Of a DNA stretch of 64,000 nucleotides, positions 16,123 to 24,756 are shown in pieces (the stretch's first letter is position 1; every line of letters starts with the position of its first letter). The stretch covers positions 62,001 to 126,000 of the forward strand of contig JAYEGL010000014.1 in the NCBI GenBank assembly GCA_034659015.1. The letters are read 5' to 3'. The translations under genes were made by a program, and so were the position numbers. The notes below the pieces were generated by a model. It worked only from the letters and a program-made list of their open reading frames with translations, was not told the DNA's origin and did not search any database. This stretch comes from Maricaulis sp034659015 (lineage in GTDB: Bacteria > Pseudomonadota > Alphaproteobacteria > Caulobacterales > Maricaulaceae).

Positions 16123-17238
16123 ATGCGATACATGCCTTTGCCCATTATCCTGCTCGCCAGCCTGGCAGTCGCGGCCTGCTCCGACGGTCGCGAAACCGAA
16201 CCGCCGGCCTCGCCGGCGGACGTCGCCGCAATGACGCCCGCCGGCAGCCCCGCTGCGGGCGAGACAGCCGCCACCCGGCCCGCCGCCGATGCCGGCCCCG
16301 GCCAGGCTGACGGTGAGATCGCAGCCATCGACATCCAGGAATGGAACGTGCCCTGGGAGGGCCGCCCCCGGGACCCCTACACACTCGACGGCGAGACCGT
16401 CTGGTTCGTCGGCCAGCAGAATTCCTACATTGCCCGCCTCGATGTCGCATCAGGCGAGATGGAGCGGATCGACCTGCGCGAAGGCGCCGGACCGCACAAT
16501 CTGATCGTCGCGCCGGACGGCGACGTCTGGTATGCCGGCAATCGCGATGCCCATATCGGCCGCTACGACGTCGACAGCGGCGCATTCGAATACATCGACA
16601 CACCGGAAGACACGGCCCGCGATCCGCACACCCTGGTCTGGGACGGCAATGGCGACATCTGGTTCACCAGCCAGGGCGCCAACTCCGTCGGCTTCCTCGA
16701 TGTCTCCGAACGGGCCGTCGAGATCCTGCCGGTCCCGACCGAAGGCGCCCGCCCCTACGGCATCAAGATCGCGCCCGACGGCACCGTCTGGGTGGCCCTG
16801 TTCGGAACGCACAAGCTGGCCTCCGTCGACCCGGACACCATGCAGCTGACCGAGCACGCGCTGCCGCGCGAAGACAGCCGTCCGCGCCGCATCGGCATCA
16901 CGTCGGACGGACGTATCTGGTACGGCGACTATAGTGGCGGCTATCTCGGCGTTCTCGACCCGGACACCGGCGAAGCCGCGGAATGGGCCATGCCCTCCGG
17001 CGAGAATGCGCGTCCCTACGCGCTCGCAGTCGACGGACAGGACCGGATCTGGTTCGTGGAGACCGGCGTGTCGCCGAACTGGTTCGTCGGCTTCGATCCG
17101 GCTTCGGAGGCGTTCTTCTCGGTCACCGCCATCCCCTCCGAAGGCGGCGTGGTGCGCCACATGCAATACCTGCCGCAGACCGGAGAGATCTGGTTCGGCT
17201 CGGACATGGGCACGATCGGGCGTGCCCGGGTGGAATAG
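16123..17238 (+). CDS. Vgb-like (streptogramin lyase family) beta-propeller lipoprotein
   Basis: Secreted lipoprotein with a seven-bladed propeller. 371 residues. The signal peptide ends in the lipobox VAAC with C19 as lipid anchor; residues ~20-65 are an Ala/Pro/Gly-rich linker. Then come repeated blades with the pattern P-x-G-x-[IV]-W-[FYV] (for example APDGDVWYAG, DGNGDIWFTS, APDGTVWVAL, TSDGRIWYGD, DGQDRIWFVE), typical of the virginiamycin B lyase family. True lyase activity is doubtful, as many members in environmental bacteria have other or unknown roles. It is preceded by the basic exported protein (72-bp gap) and followed by a hairpin and tRNA-Lys. Confidence 0.8.
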   Translation: MRYMPLPIILLASLAVAACSDGRETEPPASPADVAAMTPAGSPAAGETAATRPAADAGPGQADGEIAAIDIQEWNVPWEGRPRDPYTLDGETVWFVGQQNSYIARLDVASGEMERIDLREGAGPHNLIVAPDGDVWYAGNRDAHIGRYDVDSGAFEYIDTPEDTARDPHTLVWDGNGDIWFTSQGANSVGFLDVSERAVEILPVPTEGARPYGIKIAPDGTVWVALFGTHKLASVDPDTMQLTEHALPREDSRPRRIGITSDGRIWYGDYSGGYLGVLDPDTGEAAEWAMPSGENARPYALAVDGQDRIWFVETGVSPNWFVGFDPASEAFFSVTAIPSEGGVVRHMQYLPQTGEIWFGSDMGTIGRARVE

Positions 17239-17253
17239 ACGGCAACAGACCGG

Positions 17254-17299
17254 AGCCCTGCGCCCCGCGCATGCCTGCCATGTGCGGGGCACGCAGGCT
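17254..17299 (+). terminator. Imperfect hairpin after the Vgb-like gene
   Basis: AGCCCTGCG and CCCCGC pair with GCGGGG and CGCAGGCT with a 2-nt bulge; CTTTGACTTGATTTT follows. It could end the upstream transcript, though the T-run is interrupted and overlaps the tRNA promoter. Confidence 0.4.
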
Positions 17300-17332
17300 T
17301 TGACTTGATTTTGTCACGATCCTGCGTATTTT
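17300..17332 (+). promoter_or_regulatory. Predicted tRNA-Lys promoter
   Basis: Two overlapping -35 candidates, TTGACT (17300-17305) and TTGATT (17305-17310), lie upstream of TATTTT (17327-17332). TTGATT gives a 16-bp spacer. The start would be about 10 bases before the mature tRNA. Confidence 0.4.
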
Positions 17333-17350
17333 CCGCCGCTCCCGACCGGC

Positions 17351-17420
<70 letters not shown>

Positions 17421-17426
<6 letters not shown>

Positions 17427-17666
17427 TTCCTCGATTGCTTCCGTTGCGCTCGAACCCGTGCGTGGCCTCCACTTTGGCGCCGGGGTTCGTGCTCACATGA
17501 AGCGCGCTCAAGGCTGCGCGGTTCGGCTTCGGTCCGGCCGTCCGCACCATTTCTCGATTGCTTCCGTTGCGCTCGAACCCGTGCGTGGCCCGCACTTTGG
17601 CGCCGGGGTTCGTGCTCACATGAAGCGCGTTCAAGGCTGCGCAGTTAAAGTTCGGTCCGGCCGCCC
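17421..17666. repeat. Two tandem 123-bp repeat units starting at the tRNA-Lys 3' end
   Basis: Unit 1 (17421-17543) and unit 2 (17544-17666) are about 92% identical by eye and both start with GCACCA, the last six bases of the tRNA; a third GCACCA follows at 17667. The units carry GCTCGAACCCGTGCG, a complement-like echo of the T arm. Since 123 is divisible by 3, reading frames on both strands stay open across both units (for example 94 codons on the minus strand), but the repeats read as tRNA-derived sequence, not protein. The rest of the gap to 17787 shows nothing recognisable. Confidence 0.85.
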
Positions 17667-17787
17667 GCACCACTTTCTTCTGACGCCGTCTGCGAATGCC
17701 GTTGCCAGGCGCCCCGGTCGTGACCTAGGGAACAGGCCGGAACACACGGTCGGCGCGGCGCGCCGGCCCGCTCACGGGATCGCGCAC

Positions 17788-18927
17788 ATGCCTCGGACCG
17801 CCTTCTTTTGCCGCCTTGCCGGGCTCGTACTGATTGTGCTGACCCTGGTCGGCGGCTGCGCCTCGGCGCCCGCGCGGATGCCGATCCTCGACCCCGGCGA
17901 GGCCAAGGGCGCCACCGAAACCGTCTTCATCGCCACTTCGCGTCAGCCGGTGGACGATCCGGACCTGCGTTTCGGCACCGGACGCAGCACGGCATTGTCC
18001 TTCGCCGAGGCCGGCGTCTGGGTGCCGCACAATCGCGAGCCCGGCAGCGTCAACCTGCCGTCTGCCACGCCGGACCCGGCGCAGGAATTCGCCCTGACCG
18101 GGTTTTCCGGCCTGCCGGACCGCGCCGGACTGACGGCCCGGATCGACGACATCCTGGTCCGTCTTCCCATGGACGAGCGGCGCATCTTCCTTTTCGTCCA
18201 CGGCTACAACACGCACTTTCCGGACGGGCTCTACCTGAATGCCCAGATCCTCAACGATTTCGGGATCGCCGGTGTCGGTGTCCACTATGCCTGGCCGTCG
18301 GCGGGACAGTTCGCGGCCTATCTCTACGACCGGGACAGTGCGCAATTCGCCCGCGACGGCCTGGCCGACACGCTGACCGCCCTGGCCGGCACCGAGGCCA
18401 CGGGCATAACGATTCTCGCCCATTCGATGGGCGCTTCGGTGACCATGGAGGCGCTGCGCGAGCTCAGCCTGCGCGGCCGCGCCGACGTGCTTGAAAGGAT
18501 CGACCCGCTGATGCTCGCATCACCGGACCTCGATTACGACGTCTTCCGCGCCCAGCTCGCCGGACTCGATCCGGCGCCCGAGCATATCGTCGTCTTCGCG
18601 TCGCATCGCGACCGTGCGCTTTACCTGTCGGGCAAGCTGCGCGGCGGCAGCGGGCAGCCGCGGATCGGGTCCGGTGCCTTCCGCCAGGAACTCAACGATC
18701 TCGGCGTGACGGTCATCGACCTCTCGCCGCTCGCCGACGGGCGCGGCTTTGCCAATCACGTCACATTCGCCAGCTCCCCCACCCTGATGCGCCTGTCGTC
18801 GAGCGGTGTGCTCAACGATGCCCTGATGGGCGAGCCCACGCAGGTCCGCTCCTCGGGGATCGGACTGCTGACCGACCTGGCCGCACAGATCATCTACCTG
18901 CCCGCCCGCGCACTCGGCGAACGCTGA
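17788..18927 (+). CDS. DUF900-type alpha/beta hydrolase lipoprotein
   Basis: Alpha/beta hydrolase of the DUF900 / COG4782 esterase-like group, anchored to the envelope as a lipoprotein. 379 residues; lipobox LVGGC with C24. The oxyanion-region motif FVHGYNTHFPDG starts near H138, and the nucleophile elbow AHSMG has S213. Asp and His candidates follow in LASPDLDYDVF and RGFANHVTF. Substrate unknown. The frame is open further upstream through the tandem repeats, but the ATG at 17788 gives the signal peptide and is preferred. Downstream lies a strong hairpin shared with the convergent chemoreceptor gene. Confidence 0.8.
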   Translation: MPRTAFFCRLAGLVLIVLTLVGGCASAPARMPILDPGEAKGATETVFIATSRQPVDDPDLRFGTGRSTALSFAEAGVWVPHNREPGSVNLPSATPDPAQEFALTGFSGLPDRAGLTARIDDILVRLPMDERRIFLFVHGYNTHFPDGLYLNAQILNDFGIAGVGVHYAWPSAGQFAAYLYDRDSAQFARDGLADTLTALAGTEATGITILAHSMGASVTMEALRELSLRGRADVLERIDPLMLASPDLDYDVFRAQLAGLDPAPEHIVVFASHRDRALYLSGKLRGGSGQPRIGSGAFRQELNDLGVTVIDLSPLADGRGFANHVTFASSPTLMRLSSSGVLNDALMGEPTQVRSSGIGLLTDLAAQIIYLPARALGER

Positions 18928-18937
18928 CACCGGACGC

Positions 18938-18978
18938 AAAAAGGCCCGGGCCCTGGAGGGGACAGGGGCCCGGGCCTT
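18938..18978 (-). terminator. Rho-independent terminator (mainly for the chemoreceptor gene)
   Basis: A perfect 13-bp stem, AAGGCCCGGGCCC (18941-18953) with its complement at 18966-18978, has a 12-nt loop. Read on the minus strand it is followed by TTTTTGCG, so it suits the chemoreceptor gene ending at 19012. On the plus strand the tail is only CTTCG, so it is probably weaker for the hydrolase gene. Confidence 0.8.
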
Positions 18979-19011
18979 CGATGTTGCAAGGCGACGTCAG
19001 GAGGGGGGAGA

Positions 19012-20712
19012 TCAGCCGGCCTTGCGAACCTCCGACAGGAAGCTTTCCACGGTCTTGTTGAGGCGTTCGGCGCGCTCGGAGACGGACTGGACAGCCTGGA
19101 GCACGTCCTGGGACGCCTCGCCGGTCTGCCGCGCCGAACGGGACACGGCGTCGACATTTTCCGACACCGAGCGGGCGCTCGTGGCCGCCTGGGACACCGA
19201 GGAAGAAATTTCGCGCGTCGAGGCGCTCTGCTCTTCCGCCGCCGCGGCAATGGCCGAGGAGTTCTCGCTGATCTCGCCGACCGCGCGCGTCACGTCCTCG
19301 ATCGAGGCCGACGACGTGGCCGCCGCTTCCTGGATCGCCTGGATCCGCTCGCGGATATCGCCCGTGGCCTGGGCGGTCTGCGCCGCCAGCGACTTCACTT
19401 CCGATGCCACGACCGCAAAGCCCTTGCCCGCCTCGCCGGCACGCGCAGCCTCGATGGTCGCGTTGAGCGCCAGCAGGTTGGTCTGTTCGGAAATATCGTT
19501 GATGAGCTGGACGACCTGTCCGATTTCCTGGGCCGCATCGCCCAGATTGTTGACGACGGCCCGCACGCTCTGGGCGCGCTCGTCAGCCTGCGCCGCCATG
19601 TCGGACGAGCCCTGGATCTGCTGGGTGACCTCGGCGATGGAGGCGGAGAGTTCCTCGGCCGCGGCCGCGACGGACTCCACATTGGACGAGGCTTCCGACG
19701 CGTAGGACGCCATCATGTCGCTCTGCTGGGAACCTTCCGTGGCCGTCTGGGACAGCTGCTGGGCGATGGCCGCCATGCCGCTGCACGCCTCGGTGACCTC
19801 GTTCAGCATGGACCGCACATCGGCGTCGAAGTCCTGGGCCAGCTGGTTGAGCGAGGCCGCCCGGCGTTCATTCGCCTCGGCCTGGGCCCGCGTGTCCGCC
19901 TCGAGCTGCTCGGCCTTCAGGCCGTTGTCGCGGAACCGCTTGAGGCTCTCGACCACCGCGCCGAGTTCGTCGGAGCGCTGCAGGGCGTCGATGTCCAGCG
20001 TATAGTCGCCATTGGCCAGGGTTTCCGTGGCCCCGGCGATGGAGCGCACCGAACCGGCCGTGCGCCGGCCGAACAGCAAGGAGATCGCGATCAGGCCACC
20101 GCCGGAGATCAGCGTAAGCGCCACGAAGATGGCGATCGACGTATTGGACGCGGAACGGGCCTCGGCCGCATCCGCCTCGGAAACCTCCGCCGCATACTCC
20201 GCAAGTGCCGTCAGGTCTGCGCTGAGACCGTCGAAAACCTCGTCGAAAGGCTGCAGGAAGGCGACCGAGCTGGCGAAATCCAGCTCCAGCATCTGGCCTA
20301 CAAAGTCCAGCGCATCCTTGTACAATGCCAGCTGTTCCACCAGCTCGTCGATCGTGTCACCCCGGCCGGCCTCGACGGCGAAGGGCCGGAGCGTCTCGAT
20401 CTTCTCGGACAGGCCGTCGACACGCCCCGCCACGGCCTCGAACGAGGCCAGCACGTCGACGCTTTCGCCCGCTGCCTGGCGCGTCACGATGCCCAGGACA
20501 TCGGCATTGATCTTCTGCAGGTCGGCCTGGAGCTCGATGAGCTGAAGGCCTGCATTCATTTCCTCGATCACTTCGCCCTGCGTCTGCGAGGCGTTCATCA
20601 GCGACCACGTCCCCAGCCCGGCCACGGCCGACAGCGCCAGAATGGCCGCGACCGGCGCCACGGCAAAGGACTGCGCGATCGAAAGATTGAACCGTGAATT
20701 CGTCTTGCCCAT
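19012..20712 (-). CDS. Methyl-accepting chemotaxis protein
   Basis: Transmembrane chemoreceptor that would feed a CheA/CheW array. 566 residues: short cytoplasmic start, TM1 (FAVAPVAAILALSAVAGLGTW, ~15-37), a helical periplasmic sensor of about 150 residues, TM2 (SIAIFVALTLISGGGLIAISLLFG, ~188-212), HAMP (SIAGATETLANGDYTLDIDALQRSDELGAVVESLKRF), then a long signalling coiled coil with the hairpin tip QTNLLALNATIEAARAGEAG and FAVVASEVKSLA. The last residues FLSEVRKAG show no CheR pentapeptide. Strong Shine-Dalgarno GAGGAGAGGG. It lies 69 bp after a TonB-dependent receptor gene and probably belongs to the same transcription unit, with a hairpin between them. Confidence 0.93.
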   Translation of the reverse strand: MGKTNSRFNLSIAQSFAVAPVAAILALSAVAGLGTWSLMNASQTQGEVIEEMNAGLQLIELQADLQKINADVLGIVTRQAAGESVDVLASFEAVAGRVDGLSEKIETLRPFAVEAGRGDTIDELVEQLALYKDALDFVGQMLELDFASSVAFLQPFDEVFDGLSADLTALAEYAAEVSEADAAEARSASNTSIAIFVALTLISGGGLIAISLLFGRRTAGSVRSIAGATETLANGDYTLDIDALQRSDELGAVVESLKRFRDNGLKAEQLEADTRAQAEANERRAASLNQLAQDFDADVRSMLNEVTEACSGMAAIAQQLSQTATEGSQQSDMMASYASEASSNVESVAAAAEELSASIAEVTQQIQGSSDMAAQADERAQSVRAVVNNLGDAAQEIGQVVQLINDISEQTNLLALNATIEAARAGEAGKGFAVVASEVKSLAAQTAQATGDIRERIQAIQEAAATSSASIEDVTRAVGEISENSSAIAAAAEEQSASTREISSSVSQAATSARSVSENVDAVSRSARQTGEASQDVLQAVQSVSERAERLNKTVESFLSEVRKAG

Positions 20713-20744
20713 TTTCCCTCTCCTCCTCGGCGAATGCCGAAGGA

Positions 20745-20775
20745 ACGCCCCGCCGCAATGATTGCGGCGGGGCGT
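20745..20775 (-). terminator. 15-bp inverted repeat between receptor and chemoreceptor genes
   Basis: ACGCCCCGCCGCAAT (20745-20759) and its exact complement (20761-20775) flank a single G. Read on the minus strand the hairpin follows the TonB-dependent receptor stop and is trailed by TTCCTTCGG, a weak T-tract. It could act as a partial terminator or mRNA stabiliser setting the receptor to chemoreceptor ratio. Confidence 0.6.
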
Positions 20776-20781
20776 ATTTCG

Positions 20782-22797
20782 CTAGAAACCGGCGCGCAGG
20801 GACAACCAGAAGCGCGATTCGGTTAACGTATTGGGGTTGGTCTCCTCGCCGTCGCCGAAGTTGGCATTTTGAGCATTGAGGGCGACCGACAGATGCTCGT
20901 TGATGATGTATTCGCCGCGGAAGGAGGCGGAGACAACGTCATCGATCGCCACCCGTGTCACCGCACCGAAGGCCGGCTGCATGGGCATGTCCATGCTGGA
21001 GACGTAGTTGACCAGGACATCGGCGCGGAAACGCTCGCCGGTCCAGCCGACACGGGCGTTGGCCAGATGACTGGGCGTGGCGCCCTCATAGTCGCGGACC
21101 GTATTGACGCCGAAGGGCGAAAGATCGTCATCGACGGACTGCAGCGTGTAGTTGGCCGACCAGTTCCACGGACCCTCCGGATCGCCGTTGAGCGTCAGTT
21201 CGGCGCCGCTCGTCGCGGTATCGCCGCGATTGTCGAACAGGAAGACCGGAACATTCGCCGCCGGCGGGAAGAGATCCGGCACCGGGCCGAAGGCGCCGCG
21301 GTCGCTTTCCGTCTCGTGACGGAAGACCGCAGCCCGCAGGCCGAGGGTCGGTGTGAGCGCGCGATCGTAGGCAATCTCGTAATTGGTCACGATCGCCGGT
21401 TCGATGTCCGGATTGCCGGCGATGACCAGCGAGTTGCCGCCCACCGTGACGGGCAGGGCGAAGCCGATGTCGAACATGGTCGGCGCCAGCACGCCGCGAC
21501 CGGTGGAGAAGCGCATCGCGCCGCCGAATTCCGGACGCCAGACGAGGGCCGCATTATAGCTGAACTCCTCGATGGAGACGTCGTAGTCCGACTGCGAGAA
21601 CGGGTAGAGCGCCGGATCGGGATCGCCGTCCCGGCTCCAGTCCACGCTGTCATAGCGGCCGGCCAGGGTCAGCTCCATGCTGTCGCTGAACTTCCGGTTC
21701 CACATTGCGGAGGCGGCCAGGGTCTCGTAGCCGAAATCGCCATTGCCAGGAGCCGGGAAGGAGTTGGATTCACCGTCCCGGTATTCCACCGAAAGGCGGA
21801 CCGTGTTGCGCGTACCGACCTTGAACAGGTCTTCCACGGCAAACGCGGTCAGCGAGGTCGTGTTGAGACCGAAGCTGTAGAGTACGTCCACTTCGTTGCG
21901 GAAACCGGTCACGGTCAGGAAGCCCAGATCCGTGTCCGCTTCCACGCCGACGCGGTAGGAGGTGATCTCGTATTCGCTCTCGGCCGGCAGCGCGATGCTG
22001 GTGCTTTCCGCCTGATGGACTTCCGAATGCGTGACCTCGGTCAGCAGGTTCACCTTTTCGGTGAGGGCGAAGCGGCCTTCCACGGCCAGCGTGTCGCGGG
22101 AGAATTCCAGGTCTCCGAAGCCCGCAGCATCCGTATTGCCCGGGAAGCCGTCGAACTCGTCGGCCCGGGTCGAGCCGAGGCTGAAACGCACCGAGGCGCG
22201 CTCGCCGAAGCCGTAGGCCGCAACCAGGGACAGGTCGGTATAGCCGTCGGTGCCGCCATCGACACGGCCAATGGCGTAGTCGCCCAGCTCGGGATTGCGG
22301 GTAATGATGTTGACCACGCCGGAGACGGCGTTGAAGCCGTACAGCGCGGACTGGGCGCCCTTGACCACCTCGATCTGCTGGATCTCGTCCAGCTGGACCG
22401 GCAGGGTCGACCAGGCGGTATAGCCGTAGCTGTCCAGGTAGACCTCGCGGCCGTTCACCAGCACCAGAAGGCGCGGCACATAGCCGGTCGCGGCGCCGCG
22501 GATATTGACCTGGCCATCACCGATGCCATAGCGGGTCACGTCCATGCCGGCATAGTGGCGCAGAATGCCCGGGATATCGCGCTCGGGGAAACGGCGGATA
22601 TCGTCGCCGGTGATGATGACCATCGTGGCGGGAACGTCGGAAGCGCGTTGCGGGGCGCCCGTAGCCCCGGCCGTGACGGGTTCGCCGAACAGTTCGGACA
22701 TCGCCGTGTAGTCGAGGCTCTGGGCCGAAGCGCCGGCCTGCCAGACGAGACCGGCAGCCAGGCCGGCGAGGGAAGTCGTGATAAGTTGCTTTTTCAT
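20782..22797 (-). CDS. TonB-dependent outer-membrane receptor
   Basis: Plug-and-barrel outer-membrane protein. 671 residues: signal peptide (to GASAQ, ~26), then SLDYTAMSELFGEPVTAGATG, which resembles the SL-x-EL-VTS-type N-terminus seen in receptors linked to YfiR-like and signalling proteins. The plug includes VPATMVIITGDDIRRFPERDIPGILRHYAGMDV, VNIRGA, LLVLVNGREVYLDSYG and VVKGAQSALYGFNAVSGVVNIITR. The barrel ends with FWLSLRAGF, a terminal aromatic. Substrate unknown. It is flanked in the same orientation by a small periplasmic protein (27 bp upstream) and a chemoreceptor (69 bp downstream), so the three may form one sensing or uptake unit. Confidence 0.88.
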   Translation of the reverse strand: MKKQLITTSLAGLAAGLVWQAGASAQSLDYTAMSELFGEPVTAGATGAPQRASDVPATMVIITGDDIRRFPERDIPGILRHYAGMDVTRYGIGDGQVNIRGAATGYVPRLLVLVNGREVYLDSYGYTAWSTLPVQLDEIQQIEVVKGAQSALYGFNAVSGVVNIITRNPELGDYAIGRVDGGTDGYTDLSLVAAYGFGERASVRFSLGSTRADEFDGFPGNTDAAGFGDLEFSRDTLAVEGRFALTEKVNLLTEVTHSEVHQAESTSIALPAESEYEITSYRVGVEADTDLGFLTVTGFRNEVDVLYSFGLNTTSLTAFAVEDLFKVGTRNTVRLSVEYRDGESNSFPAPGNGDFGYETLAASAMWNRKFSDSMELTLAGRYDSVDWSRDGDPDPALYPFSQSDYDVSIEEFSYNAALVWRPEFGGAMRFSTGRGVLAPTMFDIGFALPVTVGGNSLVIAGNPDIEPAIVTNYEIAYDRALTPTLGLRAAVFRHETESDRGAFGPVPDLFPPAANVPVFLFDNRGDTATSGAELTLNGDPEGPWNWSANYTLQSVDDDLSPFGVNTVRDYEGATPSHLANARVGWTGERFRADVLVNYVSSMDMPMQPAFGAVTRVAIDDVVSASFRGEYIINEHLSVALNAQNANFGDGEETNPNTLTESRFWLSLRAGF

Positions 22798-22824
22798 GAT
22801 AAAACTCTTCAGGTCCTGTCCGGT

Positions 22825-23334
22825 CTAGATTTCTTCGATCATCATCGCGAAGGCCGCCGCGAAGGAGACCGAGGACGCGTCCGCTGCGCCGCGATTGACG
22901 ACGATCCGGACCGACGGCGCGCTCTGCACGCCCATCACGCAATTGCCGCTTTCAACGCAGCTCATATCGGTGGAAACGGTCATCACGCCGGCCGAGCTGG
23001 CCGCGGAGAAGACGCCCGCATCGCCGGAGGCGCTGCCAAGCAGGACCGCCGCATGGGCGCCGCCGAGGCTGCCCGCGTCCGCAGCCGGAACCAGGCGCGC
23101 ATTGAGCGTGACGCGGCCGGCAGACAGGCCGCCGGACATCGCACCGGCGAGCGCCTGGGCTTCCGCCTCGCTGGCCGGGTCGTAGACGATGGCGACGGTC
23201 CGTTCGGAGCCGTCGACGCCTTCCATGAAGCCGAGCGCGCGGCCGATCACTTCGAGATCGCGCTGGGAGGTTTCCGCAAAAACGGGAGACGAGAAAAGTG
23301 CACCGGCGAGTACCGGCAGAATGAGAAAACGCAT
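22825..23334 (-). CDS. Small periplasmic protein, YfiR/DUF4154-like
   Basis: 169 residues with a signal peptide (MRFLILPVLAGALFSSPVFA). The mature part alternates strands and helices: RTVAIVYDP, HAAVLLGSA and VMTVSTDMSCVESGNCVMGV (two cysteines seven residues apart), then SVRIVVNRGAADASSVSFAAAFAMMI. This last block resembles the end of YfiR-type proteins, where an NxxAA segment precedes a hydrophobic helix. The match is by eye and moderate; a degenerate periplasmic binding protein is the alternative. It is first in a three-gene set with the TonB-dependent receptor and the chemoreceptor, so it may pass a ligand or redox signal to the latter. Confidence 0.6.
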   Translation of the reverse strand: MRFLILPVLAGALFSSPVFAETSQRDLEVIGRALGFMEGVDGSERTVAIVYDPASEAEAQALAGAMSGGLSAGRVTLNARLVPAADAGSLGGAHAAVLLGSASGDAGVFSAASSAGVMTVSTDMSCVESGNCVMGVQSAPSVRIVVNRGAADASSVSFAAAFAMMIEEI

Positions 23335-23548
23335 TTAGGCCCCTGCCCTGTTGTATGGGGGACGCCGCAGGACGTCGCATGGGGCACCGCTTAGGCGGGC
23401 GGCATTAACAGAATGATTTCAACTGCTCATAGGATATTACAGTTTTCATCAATTCTGCTCTTATGCCTCAAGCATACTGGGAAGCACGCAAGGACAGATC
23501 ATTTAATATGAGTGCCGGGCGGGCAAATTTCCGGCTTCCGGTCTCGCT

Positions 23549-24022
23549 TCACGGACGCGACAGGCCGGCCGAGCGGCGGCGCAGCCGGTCGAGCAGCCCG
23601 GCGAGGAGTTCGATCTCGTCCTCGGAGAATTCCGCCAGCAAGGCCGCCTCCTGGTCCAGGGCGACCGGCGCGATCTCGTCATAGACACGCCGGCCGTCGG
23701 CGGTGAGATGCAGCAGGCGCGACCGGCGGTCGGCCGCATTGTTCTCGCGCTCCACCAGCCCGCGCGTCTCGAGCGTGCGCACGGCCCGGGATACCGAGAC
23801 CTTGTCCATCGCCGCACTGTCGCTGATGGCCTGGGCGGTCATGGGCACGCCCTCGCCCAGGATCGCGATCACGCGCCATTCCCAGATCGTCACGCCGAAC
23901 TGGTCCTGATAGGCGCGGGCGACGAGCCGGCTGACCAGGTTGGAGGTCACCGCCAGCCGGTAGGGCAGAAAGTCCTGCAGGCGCAGATGCGCCTTCGTCG
24001 GGGGCATGGTCCGGCGTGTCAT
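23549..24022 (-). CDS. MarR-family transcriptional regulator
   Basis: Winged-helix dimer that usually represses a nearby catabolic or efflux operon and is released by an aromatic ligand. 157 residues from the ATG at 24022 (an upstream start at 24058 or a downstream one at 24007 is also possible). LPYRLAVTSNLVSRLVARAYQDQFGVTIWEWRVIAIL is the dimer and first helix region; AQAISDSAAMDKVSVSRAVRTLETRGLVERENNAADRRSRLLHLTADG covers the recognition helix and wing. It is divergent from the fumarylacetoacetate-hydrolase-family gene, with only 86 bp between, so it most likely controls the ring-fission pair at 24109-25400. Confidence 0.88.
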   Translation of the reverse strand: MTRRTMPPTKAHLRLQDFLPYRLAVTSNLVSRLVARAYQDQFGVTIWEWRVIAILGEGVPMTAQAISDSAAMDKVSVSRAVRTLETRGLVERENNAADRRSRLLHLTADGRRVYDEIAPVALDQEAALLAEFSEDEIELLAGLLDRLRRRSAGLSRP

Positions 24023-24108
24023 GGCTCCAGTCGTGCCGCATGGCGTTCGCAGCTGCAAGGCGAATGTTGGCTCGACGCCGGGGCCCGCACCGCGCTATCC
24101 CAGCGGCC

Positions 24109-24756
24109 ATGACCGATCTTGTGACACCGCCGCACCGCCCCCGCCTCGCCATCGATGGCGAGACCCGCCAATTCCCCGTCGCCCGCATCTTCTGCATCGG
24201 CCGCAACTATGCCGAACACGCGAAGGAGATGGGCGAGCAGGCCGAAGCCATTTTCTTCATGAAGCCCGCCGACGCTGTGACGACCGCCGGGTCGATCGCC
24301 TATCCGCCGGAAACCGCCGACCTGCATCACGAGGTCGAACTGGTCCTGGCTTTGGGCGAAGGCGGCGCGATCGTCGCCAGCGGCACCGGTGTCGACCTGA
24401 CCCGGCGCGACCTGCAATCGAAACTCAAGGCCCGGTCGGCCCCGTGGGAGATCGCCAAGGCCTTCCACCAGTCTGCGCCTGTCGGCGCGCTGCGCGCCGG
24501 ACCGCCCCCGCAAACCGGCGCGATCACGCTCGGCGTCAACGGTGAAACCCGGCAGGCCGGCGATCTCGACCAGATGATCCTGAAGCCGGATGCCCTGCTG
24601 GCCGAGCTGGGGCGATATTTCCGCCTCGGTGCGGGCGATCTGGTCTTCACCGGCACGCCGGCGGGCGTCGGCCCGCTTGTGCCCGGCGACCGGGTCGAAG
24701 CGGCGATCGAGGGGCTGCCCGCGCTACGTTTTGCCGTCGGGGAGGCCGGCCGATGA
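24109..24756 (+). CDS. Fumarylacetoacetate hydrolase family protein (fumarylpyruvate/fumarylacetoacetate hydrolase)
   Basis: Hydrolyses a beta-diketo acid late in aromatic ring catabolism. 215 residues, the short form more typical of fumarylpyruvate hydrolase. RIFCIGRNYAEHAKEM opens the FAH fold; HHEVELVLALG provides the metal-binding Glu pair; AWEIAKAFHQ-type, RQAGDLDQMI and DLVFTGTPAGVGPL are the other conserved blocks. The gene starts with the ATG at 24109, and its last codons overlap the next gene (ATGA). With the downstream isomerase and the divergent MarR gene it forms a gentisate- or homogentisate-type module; the ring-cleaving dioxygenase is not in the window. Confidence 0.88.
   Translation: MTDLVTPPHRPRLAIDGETRQFPVARIFCIGRNYAEHAKEMGEQAEAIFFMKPADAVTTAGSIAYPPETADLHHEVELVLALGEGGAIVASGTGVDLTRRDLQSKLKARSAPWEIAKAFHQSAPVGALRAGPPPQTGAITLGVNGETRQAGDLDQMILKPDALLAELGRYFRLGAGDLVFTGTPAGVGPLVPGDRVEAAIEGLPALRFAVGEAGR

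Noticed and set aside
20869..23394. Long plus-strand open frame of about 840 codons
   Set aside because: It lies opposite the receptor and YfiR-like genes, whose frames have clear motifs; its translation is His/Arg/Gly-rich and typical of antisense GC-rich DNA.
23335..23548. AT-richer gap with possible small frames
   Set aside because: No frame has a start, length or motif worth calling; it probably holds the promoter of the YfiR-like/receptor unit.
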